Assembly (NCBI RefSeq): GCF_023856365.1
Contig: NW_026042396.1
Span: 372,001 to 436,000, forward strand
Reading direction: 5' to 3'
DNA: 64,000 nt
Origin: Brienomyrus brachyistius
Lineage: Eukaryota > Chordata > Actinopteri > Osteoglossiformes > Mormyridae
In this document: positions 26,484-47,428 of the stretch, one piece after another
Position numbering within the stretch: position 1 is the stretch's first letter
Layout: each line of letters opens with the position of its first letter
Notes under the pieces: model-generated
What the model was told of the DNA's origin: nothing
What the model saw: the letters and a program-made list of their open reading frames with translations, nothing else
Database searches by the model: none
Translations under genes and position numbers: made by a program

Positions 26484-26545
26484 TTATGTTGCTGATAGAA
26501 TTTGGCCCTTGTTGAAAAATATCTGGGGCCCCTGGTCTAACGCGT
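26484..26545. repeat. Dispersed repeat fragment, family F, copy 1
   Basis: GATAGAATTTGGCCCTTGTT, then AAAAATATCTGGGGCCCCTG GTCT. It matches 28990-29050, where the counterpart is GAATTTGGCCCCCAGGG, AAAAATAGTTGGGGACCCCT GGTC. Confidence 0.6.
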
Positions 26546-27644
26546 CTTTGATCTTTCCAGCCATGACGTGGAAATGCAAAACATTTACTACAATCTGTGT
26601 TCTTCTTTTGCAAAATATTAATGACACCGGATTTCGCAAATCTTCGATTTGGGACGATACTGAATGTCACGTGGTGGTTCCATCTGCGCAGTAAGGAAAA
26701 TTCTGCAATTAGCTTGATGACTTAAAAACGGTTCAATTAAGTAATAAATGGAGCGACGTCCAGTACACACAGACACACAGAGCAGTGCTGCCTGAGGTCG
26801 ATAGCAGGACGGAAACCATTACAGTCTCGCCTTTAATCTGAATATGATTTACAATTCTGGCATCATTTTTCGCTCGGTTACTGCAACTCCGAAAGGCGAT
26901 TACGGTCGCATTAAAAAACGATAATGCCGCCCGGGTCGACTGCCACGGTGCTTTCGGCCTCCCTGCGCCTGTTACGACCAATCAGGAGACACTCAGAGCG
27001 AGCAGAGCAGCCACAGCAGAGATGCCGGCATTAGAAATTAACCGTGATTAATTTCCACTGCTAGAAAACATATTCAGCAACATGTCGATAAGAAGCGCTG
27101 CAGTAAAAGCTCTCACATCTGGCATTCAAATAACTGGCACAATTCCAAAATATCAGTGTACAAATGAAAAATCATAATAATTAGTGATAACACTTATATT
27201 AAAAATGCACACTAATCTAACTAAAAATGACAAAATATAACAAAGAAAAGCATCTTTCTGCTTGTCTGCTATAGCTATTGAGTATGGTATATCTGACTCA
27301 ATCTGATATTAACGAAAAAGTACAATATTCATTAGCGTGTTTATATTAATCGATTAAATTAAGTGTAAGTAACGTTACAATTCAGTGGTTTTCAGGAATA
27401 ACATTCAGCAATATGCAAAATGTATTTATCGTCGATTCTTTGGTCCTGATGTTGGCAGATATGAGAACTTTTACCAGAGGTGGAGATTTCAGGTTGGTTG
27501 TAACAAAATCCTGGTCTGGATTTGTACTCTCTGGACCTCCACCTCTGACTTTTACCGTATTTACAGCTCGGTAAACAGAAGCAGCAGAGTGAGGGGGTCG
27601 CACACAGGACATGCATTAACCATGCAGCTAACCTGCCATTGGCT

Positions 27645-27683
27645 GCCATTGGCTATCCCGGGTTACGAGGGATAGCCAATGGC
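27645..27683. promoter_or_regulatory. Perfect 15-bp inverted repeat containing CCAAT boxes
   Basis: GCCATTGGCTATCCC (27645-27659) and GGGATAGCCAATGGC (27669-27683) are exact reverse complements around a 9-nt loop. Each arm carries a CCAAT box, and a third (ATTGG) lies just outside at 27639-27643. CCAAT boxes bind NF-Y; whether this is a promoter is unknown. A CpG-rich patch follows 200 bp later. Confidence 0.4.
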
Positions 27684-27899
27684 TATGCTCTCAGACTCCC
27701 CGCACTCACGCTCAGCTCAGTCAGCTTGTGTGCAGGTGACAGCCTCTCTGGATGAGTGATTAATCTAATTACACAGCGCTTCTGTTTCCGCCTAGTATTG
27801 TATCATTACAGGCAACCTGTCATACATAATGATCGCGATTAATTCCGCCTGACGCAGGCGTACAGCTGTACAGGTATTATAAACACAGTTTGCTTATCT

Positions 27900-28110
27900 G
27901 CGTCGATCTGCCAGAAACCGCGATGGCGCACCTCGACTCTGGCAGTCACCGCGTCCATCCGCTGCTGCAGCGTCGCCGTCTGGGTCCCTAACGCCGATGC
28001 CAGCGAGGAATGCAGGCTGCAGCGCGTCATTCGCAGGGCAGAGAGGTCGACGGGCTGCGGTCTCCCATGGCGTCAGGACCCGCACACCCCCAGGACCCCG
28101 AAGCGAGCGG
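27900..28110. other. CpG-dense patch, possible orphan exon on minus strand
   Basis: About 210 bp with markedly more CpG than its surroundings. The minus-strand frame reads PVDLSALRMTRCSLHSSLAS followed by ALGTQTATLQQRMDAVTARV and E, then a GTGCGC that could be a weak donor. A possible acceptor ACCGCAG lies upstream. The peptide is helical and coiled-coil-like. I do not recognise the protein, and the acceptor lacks a good pyrimidine tract. Confidence 0.25.
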
Positions 28111-28201
28111 CAGATTGCAGCTGACACCATCCACCCTGAGCATGAACTTTCACAAACACTCCCCTCGCGCGAGAGATTTCCGTCCGTCAAGAGAAGCACT
28201 A

Positions 28202-28715
28202 CAGTACTGTGCAAAAGTCTTAGGCAGCCAAAGAAAATGATGCTTAAATGATCTTTATGTTGGTGTAAAACGATGCTATTATGCTTGTTAAAGTGTCAGC
28301 CGGACCATTTCAAAACCTCCACTGAAGCCACCCTGATATTTCCAGCAGGCATCCCCAACGTATTTTTTTGACTCAACTATTAGCACTCGTATAGCTAATC
28401 AATACCTCACACACTTCTTTAACTAACTAATTAAGTGAGCTAGTGATGAAATGTAATGAATTCATGGAATGGCTGAGGTACCCCTGAAGTGAGCTTTGGG
28501 AACTGAAGTGGTGTTCATCTAGCCGTCCATCTAGATATCGGTAACTTTTTGGAGAACAGAAGACATTCTTATTAGTTTTTATTATCTTACTGTTTATTTT
28601 CATATATTCTAAGGTTAAATTGTGTTTTTTTTGTTCCTAGAAAATGTCCGCTTACTACCCAGATACATTGCTATAAACGTTTCTTTTGGCTGCCTAGTAC
28701 CTTTGCACAGTACTG
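28202..28715 (+). mobile_element. TIR element (CAGTACTGTGC family), copy 1
   Basis: 514 bp. It starts CAGTACTGTGCAAAAGTCTT followed by AGGCAGCCAAAG and ends in the inverse, CTTTTGGCTGCCTAG...TTTGCACAGTACTG. The 5' end is preceded by TA, as in Tc1/mariner insertions; the 3' end no longer shows TA. There is no transposase reading. The internal sequence matches the copy at 31236-31740. Confidence 0.88.
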
Positions 28716-28989
28716 TCCTCCAGGTCCTTCACTTCCCTGTGGCAGTCGGCCACATCCACACCCACCAGTCCTGTCCACCCCTGGCCACGCCAGTCTCACT
28801 ACTTGACGCTACACGATACGCCCCCCCCCCCCACCCAACCTGCTGCTGCATCCCACTACGCACATTATCTGCATGGCGTACTTTATTTTATTTATGCAAG
28901 TAATTTATTATGCTGATTGTTTTCACCAATGGTCACGAATTGGCAAAATCTATGATTGGGAGACCCCACCTCCCCCCACCCCTGTCCCA

Positions 28990-29050
28990 CCTTCATATTA
29001 TTGAAGGAATTTGGCCCCCAGGGAAAAATAGTTGGGGACCCCTGGTCCTT
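28990..29050. repeat. Dispersed repeat fragment, family F, copy 2
   Basis: Counterpart of 26484-26545. The GGGGACCCCTGG end looks like the terminus of a common fish DNA-transposon family, but the class was not established. Confidence 0.6.
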
Positions 29051-29988
29051 GATTGATTTGCACGACACCCCAAAGTAAATTCCTTGCATGAAAGTAGTTG
29101 TAGTGAAATAAATGATTCCGATTCTCATTTTTACTGTTTCGGTCCAATGGTGAAAAAGCAGCATCCTGACGTGATGCGTATGCAGGGGACCTCAGAAGGC
29201 CTTGGCAGGTCGGTCTGCTCTGGCGTACATGAACAGACGAAGGCCATCTGGTCCCCGCTGTCCCCCATTAAGAGGCTCCGCCCTAATCCTCCCCCGAGGC
29301 GTAGACTCTGACGCCCATAAAGCACCCAGACGTCATTGGGGGGCCATTGTCGGAGGAGATTCCCAGGCAGTCAGATTTCGCCCTACATGGGCGCTGGGGA
29401 TGCTCTCAGTGCCGCCGTCCCACGTTTTCCCTCAGTCACGTGTAGATGTGAAACGTGGCTGTCTGGCGAGGCCTCACTTCCCGGGGTGTCGAGTCATGGA
29501 GAGAAGGCCTCGTTTCTGAGGAGCCGTCACCGTACAGGCCTGACAGCCCACCATGCGCGCACTTCCCACAGGCAGCCAGATTAAATTAGATCCAGGTTCA
29601 GCCAGGAGCCGCACAGTAGCGTCACCGAGGCCCTCGAGCCTGTCAGAGTTGATCGCTGGTCTAAATGAGTGCCGCCGGTGATGCGGGCACGGTGCCCACT
29701 TTGGGCGTGTGATCATCCCGGTGCCATGTGCAGATCCAGACCCAGGCGGCAAGCAGTCACATTAATTAAAGTATCTAATTTTTTGATTGAGATTGAACTA
29801 CTGCCATCACCTGAGCTCCAGGTTCTATCGGGCTTATCGATCCGAGTATATATGACGGCAGCCGAGAGCTGAGTGTGGAGTGGGAGGGGCACTGTTGAGT
29901 ACAGTAGGAGGGGTTTATAACAGTGGGTACGAGGGGATTATAATAAGGTGTAGGGTATCAGATCATAACATTATAAACCCCTTCTACA

Positions 29989-30093
29989 TTGCCCCTCCTA
30001 CTTGACATTGCCCCGCCTACTCGACATTGCCCCTCCTACTCGACATTGCCCCGCCTACTCGACATTGCCCCGCCTACTCGACATTGCCCATGC
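29989..30093. repeat. 19-bp minisatellite, about 5.5 copies
   Basis: Units CGACATTGCCCCGCCTACT, with CTCC/CGCC variants. The first unit lies beside an inverted pair GGGGTTTATAA (29905-29918 area) and TTATAAACCCC (29971-29983 area), so the array may have grown from one arm of an older inverted repeat. Confidence 0.9.
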
Positions 30094-31235
30094 GGCTTCG
30101 GCCACATGCCTCTCTATCAATCTGACACGGTCGTCATTTTGCCGAAGATGCTGACAGACTGGGCAGAGTCACCTGACTAGAGCAGAGTATGAAATACGGT
30201 AAAATACCACCCGTCTCTATCCCTGGACTTCAAAAGGGCTTCACATTTTGGGAGAAGGAGCCAGTCTGTTAATTAAGGTGACATTTTAAATGAGGTATTG
30301 TGACAGAACGGCGGCCATCTTTGAGGCTCAGTGGGCCTGGCACGGACCCAGGGTTGGGAACACTGCAGAAAGCCCCCCCCCCCCCCCCCCCATGGTGTTT
30401 CAGTCTGGAGGACACACCGGGGATGATGCGCCGAAGCCAGCATCACAACACATCCCAGCTGCTTCGTCACAGCCTGGAGATGAAGGTTACCTGCAGAGAC
30501 TATTAGGGTGTCATGTGATTTGGTTCTGAATGAATTTTCACAAGCTTCAGAAAGCAGAGTGAAAATAACAGTGGCATTATGAAAGTGATATTTAACGAAG
30601 CTACCCGCAGTGACGCCCCTTGGACTTCATAGTGGCTCCATTATTACGCCTCATTTGGACAAGCAGAGCCCTTCAAGGTGACCCGTCTCTGTTATCCAAA
30701 CAGCCGTCGCTTGTTTTGTTCGTTTTTGTTAAGCGTCTCCTGCAGCATAGTGGAAATTTCATCAGGGGCCACCCAACCGGGCGTCCGTTCCACTGGAGCG
30801 TGCCTTTCCAATCAGAGTGTTTGGACTAGCAAACATCAATCATGGCGGAGAAGGAGGTGTCAGACTGGCTCTGCCTGGAATGACCGTGGCCCATCTCCTC
30901 CCCCACAAAAACCCGACGGCGAACAGGAATGTCATCAGCCTCACGGGGCACCGTCTGAACACGAGCCTTCTAACCGCCAGCAATGCTAAGCTAAGAGCGC
31001 GCAGGCTGTTCAAGAACTGAGCCGTAGCCCTTTAAGCCCAGCTTACGCTCAGCAAACTTGGCTGGGAGTCTGAGGACGACTTCCCGGGGGACGGCCAAGT
31101 GCATTTTCACTAGTTCATTTTAGAGCCATATTATATTTAGATGGGTTTTCAGTGTTGGTTTCTCATTGTTGACCTTGTGTTCGCATGGCTATTCAGGTGA
31201 ACCTGTAACTCATCCTGAAAGTGTGGCCACACAAA

Positions 31236-31740
31236 CAGTACTGTGCAAAAGACTCAGTCAGTCAGTCAAAGAAAATGTGTATATGACCTTCATGTCAATG
31301 TAGAACTATTATGTCTGTGAAATGTGCCAACTTTGCAATTTCAGAACCTTAGCAGCAACCATCCAATACACCCATGTATTATTTAACTCGACCACTAGCA
31401 TGCCTTGATTGGATAATCAACACCTCATCAAATTAACTAATTTAGTTATGCAATTAATTGAGTTGGTGGTGAAATGGCTGGGGGGGCCCCTGAGGAGAGG
31501 TTAGGGAACTGAAGCGGTGTTCATCTAGCCATCCACCTAGATATCGGTAACTTTCCGGAGAAAAGAAGAAATTGTTGTTTTTCATTGACATTATTAATTT
31601 TCAATGTTATGTTCATGTAACGCTAATTTGTTAATGTTGTAATGTTAAATTGTGTTTTTTTACAGCAAATATACACTTTCTACGCAGATAAATAGCTTTA
31701 AACATTTTCTTTGACTGCCTAACATTTTAGCACAGTACTG
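31236..31740 (+). mobile_element. TIR element (CAGTACTGTGC family), copy 2
   Basis: 505 bp with the same terminal inverted repeats (CAGTACTGTGCAAAAGACTC at the start, TTTAGCACAGTACTG at the end). The shared interior includes GGTGTTCATCTAGCC and CTAGATATCGGTAACTTT. The 5' TIR carries a small GTCA expansion. It is non-autonomous, like the copy 3 kb away and in the same orientation. Confidence 0.88.
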
Positions 31741-31756
31741 GCAGGAGACAACGGGT

Positions 31757-31782
31757 GGGGGGGGGGGGGGGGGGGGGGGGGG
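31757..31782 (+). repeat. Poly-G tract of 26
   Basis: Uninterrupted G26, the longest homopolymer seen. G-runs of this length can form intramolecular G-quadruplexes. It begins 16 bp after the end of the TIR element copy 2. Confidence 0.97.
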
Positions 31783-32027
31783 CTCAATCAGCCCCTTCCC
31801 AGCATCCTTTGCTCTCTCGGCTGCGTCGGTCTGCGCAGCAGTTACTTTTACGCATTTCAGCGCAGAGGGAGAGAGAGACCGTCACGGCCCATGGAACAAG
31901 ACAGAAGGACAGGCTAACTGGACCTGGTGCCTCACGACCTTGTAAAGGAAGTACGCTCATCAGACATTAGGATACACTGCTGCTTATATTGTGTGGCACA
32001 TAATTACCAGGGAGATGTTCCAGTATA

Positions 32028-32373
32028 TTACCAGGAAATTAAGCTTTTGTGGGGGAGGATAGAATGAAATCTATTAATTTATTAAACACATTTTTGAATG
32101 TATCAATTTAAAAATTGTTTGGAAATATTATACTCCAGTGTTTACCAATCGGGTCCTCGGGGACCCGGAGGTGGTCCGTGTGTATAGTCTACTGATAGCT
32201 GGGAGGGAGCAGAAACGTGGACCGTCTGCAGGTCCCCGAGGACCGGATTGGGGAGGCACTGGTGTATAATATTCCCAAACAATAGGTAAATGGATATGTT
32301 CAAAAATGTGCTTAATAGATTAATAGATTTCATTCTACCCACGCCCCCAAAAAAAAGCTTAATTTCCAGCTAA
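32028..32373. mobile_element. Foldback/MITE-like palindrome with arms of about 150 bp
   Basis: The left arm from CCAGGAAATTAAGCTT (32031-32046) is the imperfect reverse complement of the right arm ending at AAGCTTAATTTCCAGC (32355-32370). Pairing continues inward through TAGAATGAAATCTATTAA, CACATTTTTGAA, ATTGTTTGG, AATATTATAC and GGTCCTCGGGGACC. It stops at a loop of about 30 nt near 32182-32210. No coding capacity was seen. The inner GGTCC(CC)GAGGACC part resembles a common fish dispersed repeat. Clear target duplications were not identified. Confidence 0.85.
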
Positions 32374-35300
32374 TGTAATCTCCCTATTTCAAATGTCAGT
32401 GTTATTTTCCTGAAACCTAATCAAAGAAAAGGTTAAATTAATTTAGAGAGTGGCTTAAAATTGGAAGACAAATATCAGAATTAGATTTTTGCTAAATAAC
32501 TGGATTAGAGAAATCCCATTGTGATAATCTTCCCCTGACAAAGACCTACCTCTTTATATATGGGCCAGAGATGAGGAGGAAAGCGTCACTCTTCTTAATA
32601 CTTTCACAGAAACGCCCCCCCGCCCCCCCCCCCCCCACGCACAAATACAGTTGTTCATAAATCACAAAGCAAACAGCATACATGTTTATAAGAATCAAAA
32701 TAACGTTCCTCCTCTTACACATCCATTACGGAACCTTTGGCCCCAACAGAACTGCGGATTTTTAAAAGTCAGCCTGCGAGATCCATCTGGCAAAAATAGC
32801 GTCTCGCAAATCAAAGAAAAACACGAAGGATTAATCTGACCTGAGCAATTTCATTTCATCGTTCGTGAACCTTCTGCACCTTCTTATTCTTCCTTCATGT
32901 TTTACGTGACCAGCTTGGAAGTCTCTGTTTTCAAAGAGGCAGTTCAAAATGTGTTATAAATAATGATTAGGTCTTATGCGCAAGCGGTTGGGAGGACTTT
33001 TTCCCTACTTTGTTTTTTTTTCATACAAAACAAAGCAAGACAGGGTGAAGACCTGTGATTTGAAAGGACTCCTTTTCAAAATCAGCTGGTGGAAATGGCT
33101 TCCTATTCAAACCCATTAAGTCCATCTTACATGCTGTGGTCTTTAGCACAGAGACGGATCCCGATCTGAGTAGTTCACAGATCTCCTAAGCAACCGTGGG
33201 AGAAAATATTCCACTCAACAAAGCACACATGTTGGGGACAGATCAGGCCCCTAGGGACACAAAATCTTTTGGTTCCGAGTGAAGAGAGGCGCTCAGTTTC
33301 CCCTTTTTCCTGGTCAATGGTGCAGTCCGCACCCACATTAAATGCTCTTCCGCTCAATCGGCCTCTTCCACCCCTGCCTGATGGGGTCCGTGGTCTCAGG
33401 ATTGCAAGCCGGTGCTGCTCAGCAGGAATGTCATGTTTTGGGGCAGCTGCTGGAGGACTGCCCACCCGCACCGCCATAAACACCTCCCTCGCTAACCCCC
33501 CCAGACATGGTCAGTGCCTGTAACACATGCAGTCTCGGCCCAGATAACTGCGTATTACCCTTTTCTCCTGCAAGGCGGAAGATATCGTTCTCCGTCCAGC
33601 TCTGCTGCTGGAAGAGATCTGGGAAGTCCCCCCCCCCCCCCCCACAAAGCAGGGAGGGTCTTCGGATCACAGTGGACGCTTCAGCCAGGCCGCTCTGTCC
33701 TGCTCTGCACAGGGATGTATGCAACAGTCTTCACCTCCAGGGCACCATCATTGCTGCTAATGGCGAACTTCATAGTGTAAGCTCAGATCAGCAAATCTCA
33801 AATGCAGATCCAGGTGGGTGGGTGGGTGGGGGGGGGGGGGGGTTAAGGTGCCGGAGAATACCCACGAGAAACAGATCACATGCAGCCTCTCAGGACGTCA
33901 GTGACACGGCAAAGGGAGCTGGGAAGGGGGTGTAGATGCTTCTCCTGATAAAGACTCGCAGGACTTTCTAAGGCTGGCAGAATGAAGTTTTAAAAGCCTG
34001 TAATGATGTTAAGGTAATTAATCACACCGAGTGCTGTTCCTATGTCAGCAGTGAGAATACGTGACTTGATTCCTTTGACAGGCTCCTTTGAATTTAAACT
34101 GCTACTAAATTATTATAATTACTATACATTTTACCAGAGCTATCTAGGTAAAGTGCCGGTATAAGGGTAAAACAGCAGGACCTATTAACTGCCCACGGGA
34201 CACAACTGCCTGACGGGTCCCTACCTGTTACACCACCTATTGGTCACTATGTGGAATTTTCTGTACTTAATCCTGGAGTGTGTATAAATATGGTTATATT
34301 TAATAGTTAAGTGTAAAAGTACAATTTTTTCACCACCATTCTTTGCACTAATCTTCTTCTGCTCGATCACTGAATTAGTCACATTTGCTTGTATGTGGAC
34401 CCATCTGAGGAAGCCCCCTAATGATTAATTCAGTTTCTGTTTGCAAACAAATTGCCCGATTTTTGCTTGGCAGCTCCAGGAAGGCACACATTCCGGGGAA
34501 CAATGTCCGCCTGACAGAAATCCTTTCACTGAGGGTAATTACTCCACTCCGGTTCAACATCGCATCATACTGCCGTACCTTTAGGAAAACCAGTTGTGAT
34601 TGGTCAAGGTCGATCACATTGTGTGTGTTCTCCAATCCAGTGGGGAAGGCAGTGATCATCCAATCATTGGCAACACCCCCCAAACCAGAGTGTCAACAGC
34701 CGTCGGACGGAGTCTAGGGGCTCAGCTGACTTGAAGGGCTGGACTCTGGCTGATTCCCAGGAGACTGTGGATTCAAAAACACACCTGCTGCAGCGGTGAC
34801 ATGTGACACAGCGAGTGTGAGCATCAAAAACACGTCTCCCTCGTTTAACCTCTCGCCCCCCCCCACCACATCTGTGTCACCAAGTAAAAGCCAGCTGCTG
34901 TCATCATGTGAGCCAGGACCCATGTCAAGGGGGGGGCACTACTGCATGTCCGCTGAGCAGAACTTCCTACGCCAAAATCCGTAAATGCATCTCCCAGTCC
35001 AGTTTTTGATCGTGTCAAAGACCCTCGTTTGCGTCCAGTCATCGTACATTGAGATAAACCTGAATGGAACCTGAGCAGAATTAAACATCAGCACGCTGGT
35101 ACCTCCCTCCTTGAAGCAGCCAACGACTGAGCCGCCCCCCCCCCCCCCCCAATGTATAAACATTTCCATCTCTTCACGGTCTGTCCACTATGTACTTTCA
35201 TCGCTACCCCCCATCAGAGCAAGATTCTCCACTTAAGCGAAACCCCCCCCCCCACAACCGCAAAGCCCCCACAGCAAGGCGGCGATGGTGACAGGAAGGC

Positions 35301-35827
35301 CTTATGCTTTCCGCAGCGGCAGGACAATCCGCGGACTCCTTCTGAGCAGAAGTGCACGGACCATCTAGTCTCAGGAGCCCGTTCCGAATCGAACCGCACG
35401 TACTCGCCAATGGGCCTTAAATAAAGAGTGAGACACCTACCTGACAGTTTCACTTCGCTTAAAACCAGCGTTTCCAGGACAACGCAAAAGCCCCCATTAC
35501 AGGAGACCGGCGAATGAAGCACGGCAGACAGGCAGGAATGAACAAAGCCATCTTGTTTGAAATGTACAAAGCTGCACAGCGATTCACCAGTAGAGGAAAA
35601 TATTCAACAACAGAAGAAAGGTGAAATTAACAATAATAATAATTATCGTAGCGATAGTAACCATGATTCAGAACTTAACTTTTTTACAGAGACACCTGAG
35701 GAAAACAACAAAAAATGAAAAAATGAAAAAGCAAAGAATTGCATAATAAGAAACAAAACTGTGCATTTTTAAAAAATCAAGATAGATCAATAACTGGGTG
35801 CATTCACACGGACCTGGGTATCTATAG

Positions 35828-35904
<77 letters not shown>

Positions 35905-36079
35905 CCACAGTACGGGTGACGCCTGCAGTGATGGACGGCTTGCAGGACATTGGAGAGAAAGGCTGTGAGTGACAATGTTGATGACACTGACCTGAATAAA
36001 GCCTTTGTCCCCACCCTGTCAGGTCAAAACCAGTACAGACATTGTGAGAAGTGCAACGAGTGGCAAACATTCTCTTCTC
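32374..36079. other. Gene-free region
   Basis: Contains poly-C/G tracts (32617, 33628, 33828, 35135, 35246) and the (TG)37 array. Open frames are short, proline- or glycine-biased by the homopolymers and unrecognised. Confidence 0.55.
35829..35902. repeat. (TG)37 microsatellite
   Basis: A pure TG run of 74 bp, the longest dinucleotide tract in the window. It generates artefactual open frames on both strands. Confidence 0.98.
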
Positions 36080-36475
36080 TACAGCCATGGAAACCATTAA
36101 GAGACCACAGCACAATTTTTCGTTTCGCTCATTTCTCAGTTCATGGCTGTGAATGACTCCAAACTGCAGCCTGCTTCTTCCCTGTTTTATGGGACCTAGC
36201 AGTCCTGTTGTAGAAGCTTGACACGATAACACTGCACTTCACATCTGCACTTAGCGTTTCCCACTCCTTTTGAAGGTCACTTGAGGTCATCCTCCGATTC
36301 ATGAGAAACTGTCAGATACGTTGATGGTCATCTGGGCGTTAGATGGGCATTAGAAAGTCGCTTCTGCCCTTTACCTGGTTGGTTTCTGGTCGTTCCCAGT
36401 GTCTCCTGCTTCACCATATTCTTGTGTACTGCTGTCTTAGAAATTTTGAACCTGGAAGCAACCTGCTTCCAGAAG
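36080..36475 (-). mobile_element. Tc1-like transposon remnant, copy B
   Basis: It is homologous to copy A over ACTTCACA...TTAGCGTTTCCCACTCC, TTTTGAAGGTCACTTGAGGT and the GTCGCTTCTGCCCTTTACCT segment. The left edge CATGGAAACCATTAAGAGAC resembles the Tc1 terminal region. Frames are broken by substitutions and a small duplication (GTTAGATGGGCATTAGA). No catalytic domain remains. Confidence 0.75.
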
Positions 36476-36479
36476 CCTT

Positions 36480-37210
36480 CTGTATGTGTTTGTATGTGTG
36501 TGTTTGTGTGTGTGTGAGTACATACGTATATAATGTTATATGTATAGCTAATTCATTCAAGGTTTCAAAGTGTGTGTTTTTCACATTCTGTAAATCCCAT
36601 CAGATAAAAGCCAACATTCACCGAAGGCAACGGCAACAACAAAAGAGGGTGATTTTTGAGTAAGAAAAGATAAAATGTTAATAACCATGAGTAAACCTTT
36701 GGTCAGATAACAAGCGCTACGAAAAGGAGAAAGAGCATGAAGGAATCCACCAAACCACTGCACGGGGCCCGGGGGGGCCGGGAGAAGGAGGGGGGCACGT
36801 AAAAGCCTCAGTGGTTTATCTCCGCCTGACAGTACTGCCACCATTTCTGTGAGAGCCCCCGGACTGAGGGCTGCCAGCCACCCAAATATTGTTTTCCTCA
36901 TGGAGGAAGGAAGGAAGGAATGAAAAAGGTGCTTTCTATTTTTAGTATTTTTCTTGTTTTTTTTTTCCATTTCCTTGTCAAAGTCTCTGATTGTCCACCG
37001 AAAATAATACCGGCGCCCCCTGCAGGACAAAACATCCGGGCTCAGGAAAAAAGATCACAGCATAGCGACGAGGTCCTTCGCAGGAGAGGGACCCAGAACT
37101 GGAAATACGGCCTCGCGGCTTTGGCTCATCCAGCCGCCGGCAGGTCGGAGGGAACGGCCTGGACCAAGCTGGAGGGGGCGTGGGAGGGGGCAAGCTGGTG
37201 GTCTGTGCTA
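36480..37210 (-). other. MAN1C1 3' flank, probably partly 3' UTR
   Basis: Sequence immediately after the MAN1C1 stop. It includes a run of (GGAA)n-like sequence near 36903-36918, a G/C-rich patch at 36760-36800 and an AT-rich remainder. No clear polyadenylation hexamer on the minus strand was found near the stop, so the UTR boundary cannot be set. Confidence 0.3.

Positions 37211-47428
<10,218 letters not shown>

Larger units (their letters stand above)
20596..28201. other. Gene-free region with candidate regulatory blocks
   Basis: Contains the GA microsatellite, several poly-C/poly-G tracts (22731, 22909, 24824, 24936, 25119), two candidate conserved blocks, the CCAAT hairpin and a CpG-dense patch. 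No supported gene. Confidence 0.55.
28716..31235. other. Gene-free region between the two TIR elements
   Basis: Contains repeat family F copy 2, the 19-bp minisatellite and a C19 tract (30373-30391). No supported gene. Confidence 0.55.

Noticed and set aside
35739..36232. CV-repeat and TH-repeat frames
   Set aside because: They are translations of the (TG)37 microsatellite.
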